64,000 bases of DNA from Hyphomicrobiales bacterium (GCA_028869185.1 JAGWTA010000004.1:1-64000), one strand, 5' to 3'. Shown: positions 40,073 through 51,700, numbered from the stretch's first letter. Notes: a model not told the origin generated them from the sequence alone. Numbers and translations: made by a program.

Positions 40073-41383
40073 ATGATTCGCAGCGCCCTGATGCGGGCGG
40101 CCATAGCGGCGACATTGCTGGCGGCGACCGCAGGTCTCGCCTCGGGCCAGACGCCCGAGCTGCGCGGGCCGACGCTCCCGGCCGCCGATTCGCCGGCCGT
40201 GACCCGCGCCCTGCTGCAGCAATCGCCCGGCGGCGCGACCCTGACCTTCGACCTCAACGAGCCGCTGGCCGTCGAAGCCTTCTTGCTCGCCAATCCCGCC
40301 CGCGCCATTGTCGATCTGCCTGAGGCGCGCTTCCTGATCGATCCCGGCGTCGGCCGCAATTTCGCTCATGGCCGCGCGCGCGGCCTGGTTCGCTCCTATC
40401 GGTTTGGCAATCTCGCGCAGGGCCGCTCGCGCATCGTCATCGATCTCGGCGGCCCGGCGAAAATTCTGCGTGCGGAGGCGCGCAAAACCGACGCTGGCGG
40501 CGCCGCGCAACTGACCATCGAGCTCGCCCCCGACACGGACGCCGCCTTCCGCGCCGCATCCCGCGAGGGTCAGCGCAAACTCGCGGCGATCGACGAGGCG
40601 CACGCCAGGGCGCGTCCGCGTCCCGAAACGCCGCCGCCTGGTCCGCAAGGCCTGCCGGTCGTCGTCATCGATCCCGGCCACGGCGGACCAGACACCGGCG
40701 CGCGCGCGGGCGAAACGCTGGAAAAGACCGTCGTTTTCGATTTCGCGCGCGTTCTGGCCGCCCGCATCGATCGCGGAGGCCATGCTCGTGCGGAACTGAC
40801 GCGCTCGGACGACGTGTTCATTCCGCTCGCCGATCGCGCGAAAATCGGCCAGAACGCCGGCGCCGCCCTGTTTCTGTCGATTCACGCGGACACGCTCGGC
40901 GGCGCGGCTTATGTGCATGGCGCCACGGTCTACACATTGTCGGACCGCGCTTCCGATGCGGTCGCCGCGCGCCTTGAGGCGAGCGAAAACGCGGCCGACA
41001 AGGCCGGCGGCGTCGCTGCCTCGGAAGAGCAGACGGACGTGCACGACATCCTGTTCGATCTGACGCGGCGCGAGACGCGTCTCATGAGCCGCACATTCGC
41101 CAATTACCTGGCCGAACGGCTGAAAGCCGCCAGCGACCTCAACAAGAATCCGATTCGCTCGGCTGGCTTCCGGGTGCTGAAGGCGCCGGACGTGCCGGCG
41201 GCGCTGCTGGAGCTCGGCTATCTGTCGAGCAAGCAGGATCTGGCGCAGCTCACGTCGCAAGCCTGGCGGGAAAAAACCGCCGACGCGGTGGCCGCTGCAA
41301 TCGAGCGCTATATCGACGCCCGGCCCAGAACCGAGGGCGAAGCGGTTTCCGCGCGCGCCGGCCCGATCGAACCGGCGCATTGA
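40073..41383 (+). CDS. amiC: N-acetylmuramoyl-L-alanine amidase with AMIN domain (AmiC-like)
   Basis: This 436-residue periplasmic zinc amidase cleaves the amide bond between N-acetylmuramic acid and the stem peptide during daughter-cell separation. It has a signal peptide (~1-24, GLASG-Q), an N-terminal AMIN localisation domain (~35-150), and an amidase_3 domain with Zn ligands His in IDPGHGGPDTGA, Glu in ETLEKTVVF and His in FLSIHADT, and catalytic Glu in LLELGYLS. The ATG at 40073 is chosen by the signal peptide; the open frame further upstream is not coding. Confidence 0.92.
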   Translation: MIRSALMRAAIAATLLAATAGLASGQTPELRGPTLPAADSPAVTRALLQQSPGGATLTFDLNEPLAVEAFLLANPARAIVDLPEARFLIDPGVGRNFAHGRARGLVRSYRFGNLAQGRSRIVIDLGGPAKILRAEARKTDAGGAAQLTIELAPDTDAAFRAASREGQRKLAAIDEAHARARPRPETPPPGPQGLPVVVIDPGHGGPDTGARAGETLEKTVVFDFARVLAARIDRGGHARAELTRSDDVFIPLADRAKIGQNAGAALFLSIHADTLGGAAYVHGATVYTLSDRASDAVAARLEASENAADKAGGVAASEEQTDVHDILFDLTRRETRLMSRTFANYLAERLKAASDLNKNPIRSAGFRVLKAPDVPAALLELGYLSSKQDLAQLTSQAWREKTADAVAAAIERYIDARPRTEGEAVSARAGPIEPAH

Positions 41384-41520
41384 AGGCGCCGTTATTCCAC
41401 CACAAAACTGGTCTTAACGGGGACGGCTGCCGCGCCCCTGTAGATCAGCGGCGCCAAGCCGTGTATGACCGGTTCGCGCAGGCAGGGGCGCCTGGCGCGA
41501 AGATGCGACCATAGAGATTG

Positions 41521-43974
41521 ATGATGAGAGGTTTCGGCCGGCTGTTCGGCTTCCTGTTCGCAACCGGCGCGATCCTGTTCGTGCTGGGCGCGATCGGCGT
41601 CGCCGCCGTTATCTATTCCTACAGCAAGGATTTGCCGGATACGGCCGCTCTGAAAAATTACGAGCCGCCCGTGATGACGCGCGTCCACGCGGGCGACGGC
41701 TCGATTCTGGCTGAATACGCCCATGAGCGCCGTCTCTACCTGCCGAGCGCGGCGATCCCGCCGCTCGTCAAACAAGCCTTCATCTCGGCCGAAGACAAGA
41801 ATTTCTACACCCACAACGGCGTCGATCCCGAAGGTGTGCTGCGCGCACTCGCGGTGATGCTGCAGGGCGGGCGTCACATCCAGGGCGCCTCGACGATCAC
41901 GCAGCAGGTCGCCAAAAACTTCCTTGTCGGCTCCGAACGCTCCTTTGACCGCAAGATTCGCGAAGCGCTCATCTCGTTCCGTATCGAGAGCGCCTATTCC
42001 AAAGAGAAAATTCTCGAGCTCTATCTCAACGAAATCTATCTCGGCCTCGGCAATTACGGCGTCGCCGCCGCCGCGCTTAATTATTTCAACAAATCGGTGC
42101 ACGAACTCACGATTTCGGAAGTGGCCTATCTCGCGGCCTTGCCGAAAGCGCCGAGCGAGCTGAACCCCTTCCGCAATCGCGACAAGGCGATCGCCCGCCG
42201 CAATTACGTCATCGGCCGCATGGCCGACGACGGTTATATTTCGCGGCAGGATGCGGAAAAGGCGAAGGCCGAACCGCTGAACGTCAATCCGCGCGCGCTC
42301 TCGCCCAATACTTATGTCGCGGGATATTTCGCCGAGGAAGTGCGCCGCGAACTGTCTGAACGCTACGGCGACAAGAAGCTCTACGAGGGCGGTCTGTCCG
42401 TGCGCGCCACGCTCGATCCGAAAATGCAGGTTATGGCGCGTCGCGCGCTCGTCGACGGCCTCGTCCGTTTCGATGAGGCGCATGGCTTCCGCGGCGCGAT
42501 CCAGCATATCGACGTTTCGGGCGACTGGGGTGCCTCGCTCGGCGCCATTCCCGCGCTCGGCGACGTTGCGCCCTGGCGCCTCGCCGTTGTTCTCGACGTT
42601 TCGGATTCGCAGGCGCGCATCGGCCTGCAGCCAGGCAAGGAAAAGTCCGGCGAATTGCGCCGCGAGCGCGAAACCGGGATTTTGCCGGCTTCCGGCATGA
42701 GCTGGACGCGCCGGTCCCCGCGCGGCGCGCTGTCGGTCGGCGATGTCGTCTATGTCGAGCCGAACGAAAAGTCGCCGGGCCAATACCGCCTGAGGCAGGT
42801 GCCCGACATTTCCGGCGCGCTGGTCGCGATGGATCCCTACACGGGCCGCGTCTTCGCGATGGTCGGCGGCTTCTCCTACGATCAGTCGGAATTCAATCGC
42901 GCGACGCAGGCGCAACGGCAGCCGGGCTCCTCCTTCAAGCCTTTCGTCTACGCGACCGCGCTCGACAATGGATATACGCCTTCGTCGATCATCCTCGATG
43001 AACCCATCGAAATCATGCAGGCCAACGGCGAGGTCTGGAGCCCGGAAAATTTCGAAGGCGATCAGGGCACCGGCCCGCATACGCTGCGCTATGGCGTCGA
43101 ACATTCGAAAAACATGATGACCGTGCGTCTGGCCAAGGACCTTGGCATGCCGCTCATCGTCGAATACGCCAAGCGCTTCGGCATCTACGACGATCTTCTG
43201 CCCGTTCTGTCCATGTCGCTTGGCGCTGGCGAAACGACGCTGATGCGCATGACGACCGCCTATTCGATGCTCGCCAATGGCGGCAAGCGCATCAAGCCGA
43301 CGCTGATCGACCGCATTCAGGACCGCTGGGGCAAGACGATCTTCCGGCATGACGAGCGCGAATGCATCGGCTGCGACGCCGTCAAATGGGACAATCAGAA
43401 CGAACCGAAACTGGTCGACAAGCGCGAGCAGGTGCTTGACCCGCTCACCGCCTATCAGATCACCTCGATCATGGAAGGCGTGATCCAGCGCGGCACGGCG
43501 CAGCGCATCAATAATCTCGGGCGCCATCTCGCGGGCAAGACCGGCACGACCAACGACGCAAAGGATCTCTGGTTTGTCGGTTATTCGCCTGATCTCGCAG
43601 TCGGCGTCTACATCGGTTTCGACCGTCCCCGTTCGATGGGCGACCAGGCGCAGGCCGCGATTTACGCCGCGCCGATCTTCCGCGATTTCATGGCGCTGGC
43701 GCTCAAGGACAAGCCCGACGCGCCCTTCCGCGTTCCGCCGGGGATCAAGCTGATTTCGGTCGATCCCAAGACAGGGATGCGCGCCTCGGGCGCTGGCTCC
43801 ATTCTCGAAGCATTCAAGCCCGGCACGGCGCCGCCCGATTCCTATTCCTATGTCAGCGATTCTGCGCCGCGCCCTGCGCCGCAGCGCTCTGGCGGCGGTC
43901 GCTCTGGCGGCGGCGCCAGCAGCGGCGGCGATGTCGATCGCGCTGTCGGCTCGGGCACGGGCGGCCTTTACTGA
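41521..43974 (+). CDS. mrcA: bifunctional penicillin-binding protein 1A
   Basis: This ~817-residue inner-membrane enzyme polymerises and cross-links peptidoglycan. It has one N-terminal helix (~10-35) and a glycosyltransferase 51 domain with the catalytic Glu in SAEDKNFYTHNGVD and TITQQVAKN. The OB-like linker follows, then the transpeptidase domain with SSFK (nucleophile Ser), SKN in place of SxN, and KTGTTND. The C-terminus is Gly/Ser-rich. It lies between amiC and prfB as in other rhizobia. ATG 41524 is an equally possible start. Confidence 0.95.
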   Translation: MMRGFGRLFGFLFATGAILFVLGAIGVAAVIYSYSKDLPDTAALKNYEPPVMTRVHAGDGSILAEYAHERRLYLPSAAIPPLVKQAFISAEDKNFYTHNGVDPEGVLRALAVMLQGGRHIQGASTITQQVAKNFLVGSERSFDRKIREALISFRIESAYSKEKILELYLNEIYLGLGNYGVAAAALNYFNKSVHELTISEVAYLAALPKAPSELNPFRNRDKAIARRNYVIGRMADDGYISRQDAEKAKAEPLNVNPRALSPNTYVAGYFAEEVRRELSERYGDKKLYEGGLSVRATLDPKMQVMARRALVDGLVRFDEAHGFRGAIQHIDVSGDWGASLGAIPALGDVAPWRLAVVLDVSDSQARIGLQPGKEKSGELRRERETGILPASGMSWTRRSPRGALSVGDVVYVEPNEKSPGQYRLRQVPDISGALVAMDPYTGRVFAMVGGFSYDQSEFNRATQAQRQPGSSFKPFVYATALDNGYTPSSIILDEPIEIMQANGEVWSPENFEGDQGTGPHTLRYGVEHSKNMMTVRLAKDLGMPLIVEYAKRFGIYDDLLPVLSMSLGAGETTLMRMTTAYSMLANGGKRIKPTLIDRIQDRWGKTIFRHDERECIGCDAVKWDNQNEPKLVDKREQVLDPLTAYQITSIMEGVIQRGTAQRINNLGRHLAGKTGTTNDAKDLWFVGYSPDLAVGVYIGFDRPRSMGDQAQAAIYAAPIFRDFMALALKDKPDAPFRVPPGIKLISVDPKTGMRASGAGSILEAFKPGTAPPDSYSYVSDSAPRPAPQRSGGGRSGGGASSGGDVDRAVGSGTGGLY

Positions 43975-44028
43975 AACGGACTTATACGCAATAGGGGATT
44001 GCGAACATCCTCGCAGCCGATTGATGAC

Positions 44029-45160
44029 ATGCGCGCAGAAGCTGAAAACCTCGTCGAGACGATCAAGCAGTCCGTAGGATTGCTGAGGAGGCATCTTTGA
44101 CGTCGAAACATCGACGCGCCGCCTGGCCGAACTGAACGCCAAGGCTGAAGATCCTAACCTTTGGAACGATCCTGAAGCCGCGCAGAAGGTCATGCGCGAG
44201 CGCACAGATCTGGAAGATCGCCTGACGTCCATCTCGCGCTTCGATCGCGATCTCGACGATGCGGTCACGCTTGTCGAGCTCGGCGAAAGCGAAAACGACG
44301 CCGATACGGAAAAGGAAGGCATCGCCGCGCTGAAAGCGTTGGTGGCCGAAACGCGGCGCAGTCAGATCGAAGCCCTGTTTGCCGGCGAAGCGGACGGCAA
44401 CGACACTTACCTCGAAGTGCACTCGGGCGCCGGCGGCACGGAATCGCAGGATTGGGCGCGCATGCTGTTTCGCATGTATGCGCGCTGGGCCGAGCGTCAC
44501 AAATTCAAGGTCGAGGTCATCGACGAGACGGCGGGCGAAGAGGCCGGCATCAAATCGGGCACGCTGCTCATCAAGGGACATAATGCGCATGGCTGGTCGA
44601 AGACCGAGTCGGGCGTGCATCGCCTGGTGCGCATTTCACCGTTTGATTCCAACGCGCGCCGTCACACGAGTTTCGCGTCCGTCTGGGTCTATCCCGTTGT
44701 TGACGACAAGATCGACATTCAGGTGAACGAAAGCGACTGCCGCATCGACACGTTCCGTTCGTCGGGCGCCGGCGGCCAGCACGTCAATACGACGGACTCG
44801 GCCATCCGCATCACGCATATGCCGACCGGCATCGTCGTGGCCTGCCAGGCCGAGCGTTCGCAGCACAAGAATCGCGCCACGGCCTGGAACATGCTCCGCG
44901 CGCGCCTCTACGAAATGGAGCTGGAAAAGCGCGAGGCCGAAGCCAACGCGGTCGCAGCTTCAAAGACCGAGATCGGTTGGGGCCACCAGATCCGTTCTTA
45001 CGTCCTGCAGCCCTATCAGCTCGTGAAGGATTTGCGCACGGGCGTGACATCCGGCACGCCCGACGATGTGCTCGACGGCGATCTGGACGACTTCATGGAA
45101 GCTGCGCTCGCCCAGCGCATTCACGGCGGCGGCCCAGAGAAGGTCGAGGACGTCGACTGA
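44029..45160 (+). CDS. prfB: peptide chain release factor 2, made by programmed +1 frameshift
   Basis: RF2 recognises UGA and UAA stops. A 23-codon leader frame starts at ATG 44029 and ends at an in-frame TGA at 44098-44100. The slippery CTT-TGA-C (44095-44101) is preceded by the Shine-Dalgarno-like AGGAGG at 44086-44091, the classical RF2 autoregulatory site. After +1 slippage the frame reads Asp-Val-Glu and continues to 45160, giving 376 residues. The GGQ motif (SSGAGGQHVN) for peptidyl-tRNA hydrolysis is present. The stop-recognition segment, SPF type, is seen in RISPFDSNARRH. The codon-24 UGA lets RF2 level set its own synthesis. Confidence 0.96.
44086..44101 (+). promoter_or_regulatory. 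prfB programmed +1 frameshift site
   Basis: AGGAGG, 3 nt, then CTT TGA C. The internal anti-SD pairing places the ribosome under tension, and slow decoding of UGA when RF2 is scarce promotes slippage from CUU to UUU. All elements of the E. coli-type site are present, with AGGAGG in place of AGGGGG. Confidence 0.95.
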
Positions 45161-45164
45161 CGTT

Positions 45165-46460
45165 CTATTCGCCTTGCGCAACCAGCCGTGCGGCGCGCAG
45201 AAACCGCGCCGGATCGGTCGCTTCCGCATCGATGCGCACTTCGTAATGCAGATGTGGACCGGTCGAGCGGCCTGTCGATCCGACAGCGCCGATGATCGAG
45301 CCCGGTTGCACCGCGTCGCCTTCATGCACGGCGATGGAGGACATATGGCCGTAGCGCGTCGAAACGCCGTGGCCGTGATCGATCTCGACCATATTGCCAT
45401 ATCCGCCGGAGACGCCTGCCGTGACGACGCGTCCGGCCGCGGTGGCGTGGATCGGCGTGCCCGTCGGCGCACGCAGATCCATTCCTGAATGCAGCGCCTG
45501 ACGGCCGAAAAATGGATCGGTGCGGTATCCAAACGTCGACGTGACGTCGAGTGGGCCCGACAGGGGTTTGCGCACCGGAATGTGGGGCAGGGCGCGGCGC
45601 AGCCTGTCGAGCGCTGAAAGCGCTTCCTGCGCATCCCGCAATTTCTGCGCGAAAGGCGCGTCGGCTTGCGCGAGATTGACGGGAATGAACGGCCCGCCGA
45701 CCGCAGATTTGCTGGATGTTTCGATGCGCTCCGGCGACAGACCCGTTTCCGCGATGATCGCGCGCAGATGCTGCACCTTGCGCTGCGCAGGCGCGGCGAG
45801 GCCGGCCATCAGACGCAATTGCCTGCCTTCAATCCGGTCCAGCGCAACGCCGACCGCTGCGATTTTGCCGGACGTTTCGTCGCCTTCGATTTCAGCCTGC
45901 GGCGCGCCGTTCTGCATGCGCAGTTCGAAACCGTCCGGCTCAGGTTTTGCCGGAGCCGCGTCAGGCGCAAAGCGCATCGGCTCGGCGCGCGGCGGCAGCG
46001 CTTGCGCACCCTTGCGGCCGGCGGGCGGCGCAGCAATGGAGCCCGTGACGTCCTCGCTCGGCCCGATTTTTGCGCTGAGCGTCGCGATCAGCGCCGTACG
46101 CGTTTCGAGTTGCGCCTGCCGGGCGATCAAGCTCTGCACCTTGCCGTCGAAGCTGTCCTGATTGAGCAATTGCCGGCTGGTGACGCGATCGATTTGCGCG
46201 CGCATCGCGGCAAGCCGGTCTTCATAGGCGTATTGCTGTCGCGCCTGCCGTTGCATCAGCGCGGCGACCATATCGTCGCGGAAAAACAGAAAAGCTGTCG
46301 CGCCGAGATAAAGCGTTCCGAGAATGGGAGCGCCAAGAGCCAGCGAAAACAGCGCGGCAGGCCGAATGGCGAAACGCCGCGCCTTGCCGCCACGCGAAAT
46401 GGTGAAGAAATAATGACTGTCCGGCTCGCGCGCGGACGGAAATGAAGAACGAAGCGACAT
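45165..46460 (-). CDS. M23-family peptidoglycan endopeptidase (or EnvC/NlpD-like activator) with membrane anchor
   Basis: This 431-residue protein has one N-terminal transmembrane helix (~35-62), coiled-coil and low-complexity regions, and a C-terminal LytM/M23 domain. The Zn ligands appear intact: His and Asp in LHSGMDLRAP, His in GPHLHYEVR, with the TSTFGYRTDPFFG lead-in. It probably cleaves cross-links in the periplasm. ATG 46460 is chosen because GGAG lies about 6 nt upstream. It is convergent with prfB, 4 nt apart. Confidence 0.9.
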   Translation of the reverse strand: MSLRSSFPSAREPDSHYFFTISRGGKARRFAIRPAALFSLALGAPILGTLYLGATAFLFFRDDMVAALMQRQARQQYAYEDRLAAMRAQIDRVTSRQLLNQDSFDGKVQSLIARQAQLETRTALIATLSAKIGPSEDVTGSIAAPPAGRKGAQALPPRAEPMRFAPDAAPAKPEPDGFELRMQNGAPQAEIEGDETSGKIAAVGVALDRIEGRQLRLMAGLAAPAQRKVQHLRAIIAETGLSPERIETSSKSAVGGPFIPVNLAQADAPFAQKLRDAQEALSALDRLRRALPHIPVRKPLSGPLDVTSTFGYRTDPFFGRQALHSGMDLRAPTGTPIHATAAGRVVTAGVSGGYGNMVEIDHGHGVSTRYGHMSSIAVHEGDAVQPGSIIGAVGSTGRSTGPHLHYEVRIDAEATDPARFLRAARLVAQGE

Positions 46461-46547
46461 GAGCGACTCCGGGCGGCTGGCCGCCACAACCGGATCGCAT
46501 CAGAAACCATTAAGGTTAACGCTTCCCGAAAGGGGGCGGGTCGCGTG

Positions 46548-47345
46548 TCAGTACGCGCACAAACCCTCGCAGGTCTGCCTGCCGAGTTCGCCAAGAATGG
46601 CGTTCATGTCCGGCTTCAGCGCCTCCGGCGCTTTGGCCAGCGCCGGTTCGAACGACGCCTTGAGCCCAGCCCGCGCTTCGGGCTTCAGTATGGGGACGAG
46701 CGTCGGCGCGTCACGGGCGATCGCGGCCACCAACACGCCGCGATTGGCGTCCGACAGGTTTGGATCGGCGGCCGCCAGCGTCGCACCCGTCACCATTTGC
46801 GTCACGCCCAATCGCATCTTGGCGAGCCCGGCGCGGCGCGTCTCGGTCATCTGAGCGGGTGGAAGCGTCGAGACGAATTTTTGCAGGAACGGCGCATGCA
46901 GCGCCATGCAATGAATGCCGAAAGCGATCAGTGGCGTCATCTCATTTTGATATTTTTTCGTATTTTCAGTCTGCGTCTTCTTGACCGCGACCTGCGTGGC
47001 CGGATCGCTCGCCGGCCCGAGTTTGGTCTGATCGAGACCGGAAAACAGGTAGGACATGGCGGTTGCGACCGGCATGCCGCACAGATTGCCCTCGATTGTC
47101 TGGCCGGACGCCTGGAAGTCGCCTTTTCCGAAGGAATGCGTCGCATCGCCAAGCACCGCCAGCGTGCGGGCTGTATCCGGATCGGCAAGCGTCGGCATCT
47201 CGCCTTTGGCCTGAGCCGTCTCGCGCAGTTCTGTGAAATGCGCAAATGCGTCCTTGAAACGCTTCATTTCGGCGGCTGCATCGGCGCGCGCGGCGAGCGG
47301 CGCAGCGGTGAAGACCAGAACCAGCGCGAGGCGAACGCTAATCAT
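46548..47345 (-). CDS. exported hypothetical protein
   Basis: This 265-residue protein has a signal peptide (~1-21, ending LAARADA). The mature part is helical with three cysteines (NLCGMP, IHCMAL, QTCEGLC region) and no recognised domain. ATG 47345 fits the signal peptide; there is no strong ribosome binding site. It is divergent from tyrS with 106 nt between starts. The function is unknown. Confidence 0.75.
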   Translation of the reverse strand: MISVRLALVLVFTAAPLAARADAAAEMKRFKDAFAHFTELRETAQAKGEMPTLADPDTARTLAVLGDATHSFGKGDFQASGQTIEGNLCGMPVATAMSYLFSGLDQTKLGPASDPATQVAVKKTQTENTKKYQNEMTPLIAFGIHCMALHAPFLQKFVSTLPPAQMTETRRAGLAKMRLGVTQMVTGATLAAADPNLSDANRGVLVAAIARDAPTLVPILKPEARAGLKASFEPALAKAPEALKPDMNAILGELGRQTCEGLCAY

Positions 47346-47451
47346 GGCAAGGAACGCTCGTGGGGGTCGAAAGGAACAACTATAGCATTCCGCTCGCGCC
47401 TTGCGTAGCCTGCGCCATCCCCCTAAAGCTGCGGCGACTTTGGAGTTTTGC

Positions 47452-48717
47452 ATGTCCACCGCCGCCTTCCGCCCGAAATCAGACTTCCTCGCCGCCCTGC
47501 TGGAGCGCGGCTATGTCCATCAGTGCTCCGATTTGGAGGGGCTGGACGCCAGGGCGAAGGCCGGCGAACTCACCGCTTATATCGGTTATGATTGTACGGC
47601 GCCGTCGCTGCATGTCGGCCATCTGTTGTCGATCATGATGCTGTCCTGGCTCCAGCGCACGGGCGGCGGCAAGCCGATCCCGCTGATGGGCGGCGGCACC
47701 ACGCGCGTCGGCGATCCCTCGGGCAAAGACGAGACGCGAAAGATCCTGACGATCGAGATGATCGACGCCAACAAGGCGGCGATCAGGAACGTCTTCTCGA
47801 AGTTCCTGACTTTCGGGGCAGGCAAGAACGACGCCGTGATGGCCGACAACGCCGAATGGCTGACGAAGCTGAATTATATTGAATTCCTGCGCGACGTCGG
47901 GCGGCATTTCTCGGTCAACCGCATGATGTCGATGGATTCCGTCAAGCTGCGGCTCGAACGCGATCAGGAACTGTCCTTCATCGAATTCAACTATATGTGC
48001 CTGCAGGCCTACGACTTCGTCGAACTCAATCGACGTTACGGCTGCATCGCGCAGATGGGCGGATCGGATCAGTGGGGCAATATCGTCACCGGCATCGATC
48101 TCGGCCGTCGCATGGGAACGCCGCAGCTCTACGCGCTGACTGCGCCGCTGCTGACGACGGCGTCCGGCGCCAAGATGGGCAAGACGGCGGCCGGCGCCGT
48201 GTGGCTCGAAGCCGACATGCTGAGCCCATACGACTACTGGCAGTTCTGGCGCAACGCCGAGGACGGCGATGTCGGCCGCTTCCTGCGATTGTTCACCTTC
48301 CTGCCGCTCGACGAAATCGCACGGCTGGAAAAGCTTGGCGGCGCGGAGATCAACGAGGCGAAAAAGGTTCTTGCCAACGACGCGACGGCGCTGGTGCACG
48401 GCGCCGCCGCCGCCGATCTCGCCGCCGAAACCGCGCGCAAGACATTCGAGGAGGGCGTCGCCGCCGCCACCCTGCCGACCATTTCCGTTCCGCGTTCGGA
48501 ACTCGACGCGGGCCTTGGCGTGCTGACGGCTTTCGTGCGCGCGGGCCTGGTCGGCTCGACGGGCGAGGCGCGCCGGCAGGTGAAAGGCGGCGGATTGCGC
48601 GTCAACGATCAGCCAGTGACCGACGAACGCGCCGCGCTTGACGCCGGGCAAATGGTCGATGGCGCGATCAAACTCTCGCTCGGCAAGAAGAAACACGTTC
48701 TGCTGCGCGCCGACTGA
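47452..48717 (+). CDS. tyrS: tyrosyl-tRNA synthetase
   Basis: This 421-residue class I synthetase has the HIGH motif as PSLHVGHLL, the Tyr-binding [10 protein letters not shown] and GGSDQWGNI, the KMSKS loop as AKMGKTAAG, and a C-terminal S4 RNA-binding domain. ATG 47452 follows GGAG at ~6 nt. The stop abuts the stop of the convergent AsmA-like gene. Confidence 0.97.
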   Translation: MSTAAFRPKSDFLAALLERGYVHQCSDLEGLDARAKAGELTAYIGYDCTAPSLHVGHLLSIMMLSWLQRTGGGKPIPLMGGGTTRVGDPSGKDETRKILTIEMIDANKAAIRNVFSKFLTFGAGKNDAVMADNAEWLTKLNYIEFLRDVGRHFSVNRMMSMDSVKLRLERDQELSFIEFNYMCLQAYDFVELNRRYGCIAQMGGSDQWGNIVTGIDLGRRMGTPQLYALTAPLLTTASGAKMGKTAAGAVWLEADMLSPYDYWQFWRNAEDGDVGRFLRLFTFLPLDEIARLEKLGGAEINEAKKVLANDATALVHGAAAADLAAETARKTFEEGVAAATLPTISVPRSELDAGLGVLTAFVRAGLVGSTGEARRQVKGGGLRVNDQPVTDERAALDAGQMVDGAIKLSLGKKKHVLLRAD

Positions 48718-51700
48718 TTATTGCGCCCCAGCAGGGTTGGCTGACGTCGCCCCGCCGCCGCCCGAGCCATTGCCGCCGGGCGCTCCGGGATTTGCGTCGA
48801 ATGCGCCAAACAATTTGCGCAGGAATCCCGGCGCGACCGAAAGCGGATTGATATTGAGCACGGGCGCCGCTGCGCGTCCGCTGATCCGGTAATCGATTGC
48901 AAAAAGCCCCTCGTTCCATCCGCCGCCGAGCAGTACGCCGACGACCGGAATTTTCGAGAAGAAATTGTTCACCGTATAGGCAGGCACAAAGGTGCCGCGC
49001 AGGTTCATCGTATCGTTGACGCTGTCGACGACGCCATCGACGGTCAGGCCGATATTCGGGCCGTTCATCACGCCGTCGCGCAAAGTCAGTTTGCCGCCGG
49101 TGCGCGAAAAAAGCACCTGCAGGCGGTCGAAATGCACGGTGTTGGGATCGAAGCGCACCGCGCCGTTCTTGTCGACGCGCTGCTCGCCCTCGACGACGAG
49201 CCGGCGCAGGGACGGTTCGTTCACCAGCGCGAATTTATTGATGCGCAAACTGCCCGCAACGCTTTTGCCTTCCAGTTGCATCGACGCGGTCAGCGCGCCG
49301 CCTTCCATGCGCGCGTAAAGATCGGCGAAAGCCAGCAGCGCGCCGGCGTCGCTCGAAACGATGTCGATCTGCGGCTTGTTGGCGTATCCGCGCGCCATGC
49401 TGGCGGTCACCTTGCCGTCGGGAAATTGTCCGCTCAACGACAAGGCGCGAATGACGCCGGCGCGCGTCGTCATTTTCAGATCTGCGTTGGTGAGGCTGCG
49501 CTTGTTGAAGCCGGATATGACCGGGGATTTGACTTCGAGATCGAGCGCGCTGTCGTCCTTGGAGCGCGCGTCGCCCGTTTGCGTTGCGCTTTTCAGGAAA
49601 GGCCGTGCGTCGATCGAGCCGCCGCGCACGACAGCCTTGAGACCATCGCCGGTCTTCTGAACGTCGATGCGCATCTCGTCGCCGGGCGAAAGCCGCGCCT
49701 GCGTAAAATGCGCAGCGGCGAAATCGCCGTCCTTGAGTTCGACATTGCCTTTCGCCGAAACGCCGCCGGATTCATAGACGAAATTGTCGAGCGTCAGATT
49801 CTTGCCGTGCGAAACGGTGACGAACGACGCGCGGCCTGGCTTTCCCGCAGCCTTTGCGACGCCCGGCGCGACCGCCGCGAGCGATGCGCGCGCAAGATCG
49901 AGGTCGATGGTCGCGCGCGGCGCCTTGCCGTCCATCGTCGCGGAAACCTTGGCCAGCACCGGACCCGACAGGCCGGGAACATCGAAACCGGCGCGTTTGC
50001 GCGCGGCGTCGTCCAGCGTCAGAGCGACGACGGCGGTGGCCGGCGCCTGTCCGCTTTTGCGCAAGTCGAGCGTCGCCGGCGCGCCGAACAACTTGCCGAC
50101 GCCGCTCGCCCGGATGCCCGATGGATCGGTGACGACCGAGAGCGACGGCGCTTCGAATTTGTTGTCGCCGAGCAATTTGTCCGCCGTGAAATTGGCGACT
50201 GTCGCATTGACGAAAACTTTCGTGTCGTCAGGTTTTGCCGCGACGCCGACCTTGAAATCGAGTTGAAGGCGTCCCTCGATCTGGCCCTTGAGCGAGCCTG
50301 CATCCGCCGGAAGACTCGCATAGGCGCGAATGGGATCGGAATCGAGCACTTCCGCAACAGCGTCGACACTGCCCGAAACGCGTGCATCGAGATGCGCCGG
50401 CACGGCAGGTTTCCCGTCGTTCTGCGGCATCGCATAACTGGCCGAGGAAATCGCGATGCGCCGGCTCTCAGGCGTTTCCATAAAGGCGCTGCTTGCGTTG
50501 AAGGCGGCCGTTCGGCCCGTGACATGGCCCGACCCGTTGACGCCGCGCACATCGGCGAGGCCCGGCATCGGCGAAATGGCGCCGTCCGCAATCTTGAAAT
50601 CGATTTTCAGCGTCGAGTCGGGCGGCGGCATGTCGTAGCGCATCATGAGCAGCGCATTGCGGTCGAAATTGATCGACAGCGTTCCCGACTGGATGACGCC
50701 GCCGCGCGCGCGCGCCAGAAACCAGCTGCGCGCCGGCGCGCCCATGTGGCTTGGCCAAACACGCAGCATCGCCTTCAGCGGCGTCTGTTCGACATTCACC
50801 TGCATGCGCACATGCGGGCCGTATACCCAATCGACAGCGCCAGCCGCCGACAGCGCAAGCTCGGGCCCGGACATTTCGATCCGCTGAAAATCCACGCGGC
50901 GCTCAAGCGGCTGCAACACGCCCTCGATCGCCACTTTCGCGATCGCGAGGTTTTTCTCGCCGAGGCGTTCCGCCGCCAGCATGCCGGGTTCTGCATTGGC
51001 GATGGCGATGCGCCATCCGCCGCCGCCTTCGGGCGGCGGCTCCACCGTTCCGCCAAGCGCGAGATGGCTTTCGCCGTAAACATAGCGCAGCGGATCGATG
51101 ACAATGCGCCGGCCCGCGCCGTCCCAATGCAGACCACCCGACAATGTGTCGAAGAAAAATGGCTCGTGTTCGGGCTCCTCCAGACGGAAATAGCCGGGCG
51201 TCAGCGCGAAACGCCCGCTGGCTTCGGACAATGCGCCGTTGGGTTCGAGCGCATAGCGGATGTCGAAGGACAGCTTGGCGTCGGAATCGAATTTCGGTTT
51301 GCGGATGCCGGCAGCCAGAGTCATTTCATCGATGGACAGGTCCTTCCATTCGACCGTCAGCAGGCGCGGCTCGCTGGCTGCGCCTCGCGCTTCGGCGGAC
51401 ATCGAGATTGGCCCGTTGGCCGCCTGCGCGGACGCCGAAAGGCGCGTGGCGACGCCGTAACGCCCGAGATTGATCTCGACGTCGCTGAACACCTGCGAAC
51501 GCTCCGCGGCCTGATCGACGATCGACAATTTGCCGCGATGGATCGCCAGTTCGCGCACGGCGGCCAGCGGGCTGGCGTCGCTGTTGGCGAGATCGAAGAA
51601 GCGTCGCAAGCCGCTGGCGGCGTGGCGCAGCACGAGCGCTTGCGGCACAGGCTCGGGCGGTTTGGTCGATTGCGCCTCGTCGGGGGGCAGGGGTTCGGCG

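Noticed and set aside
41392-44322. 976-codon open frame on the minus strand opposite PBP1A and prfB
   Set aside because: It overlaps two clearly conserved genes completely and has shadow-type composition.
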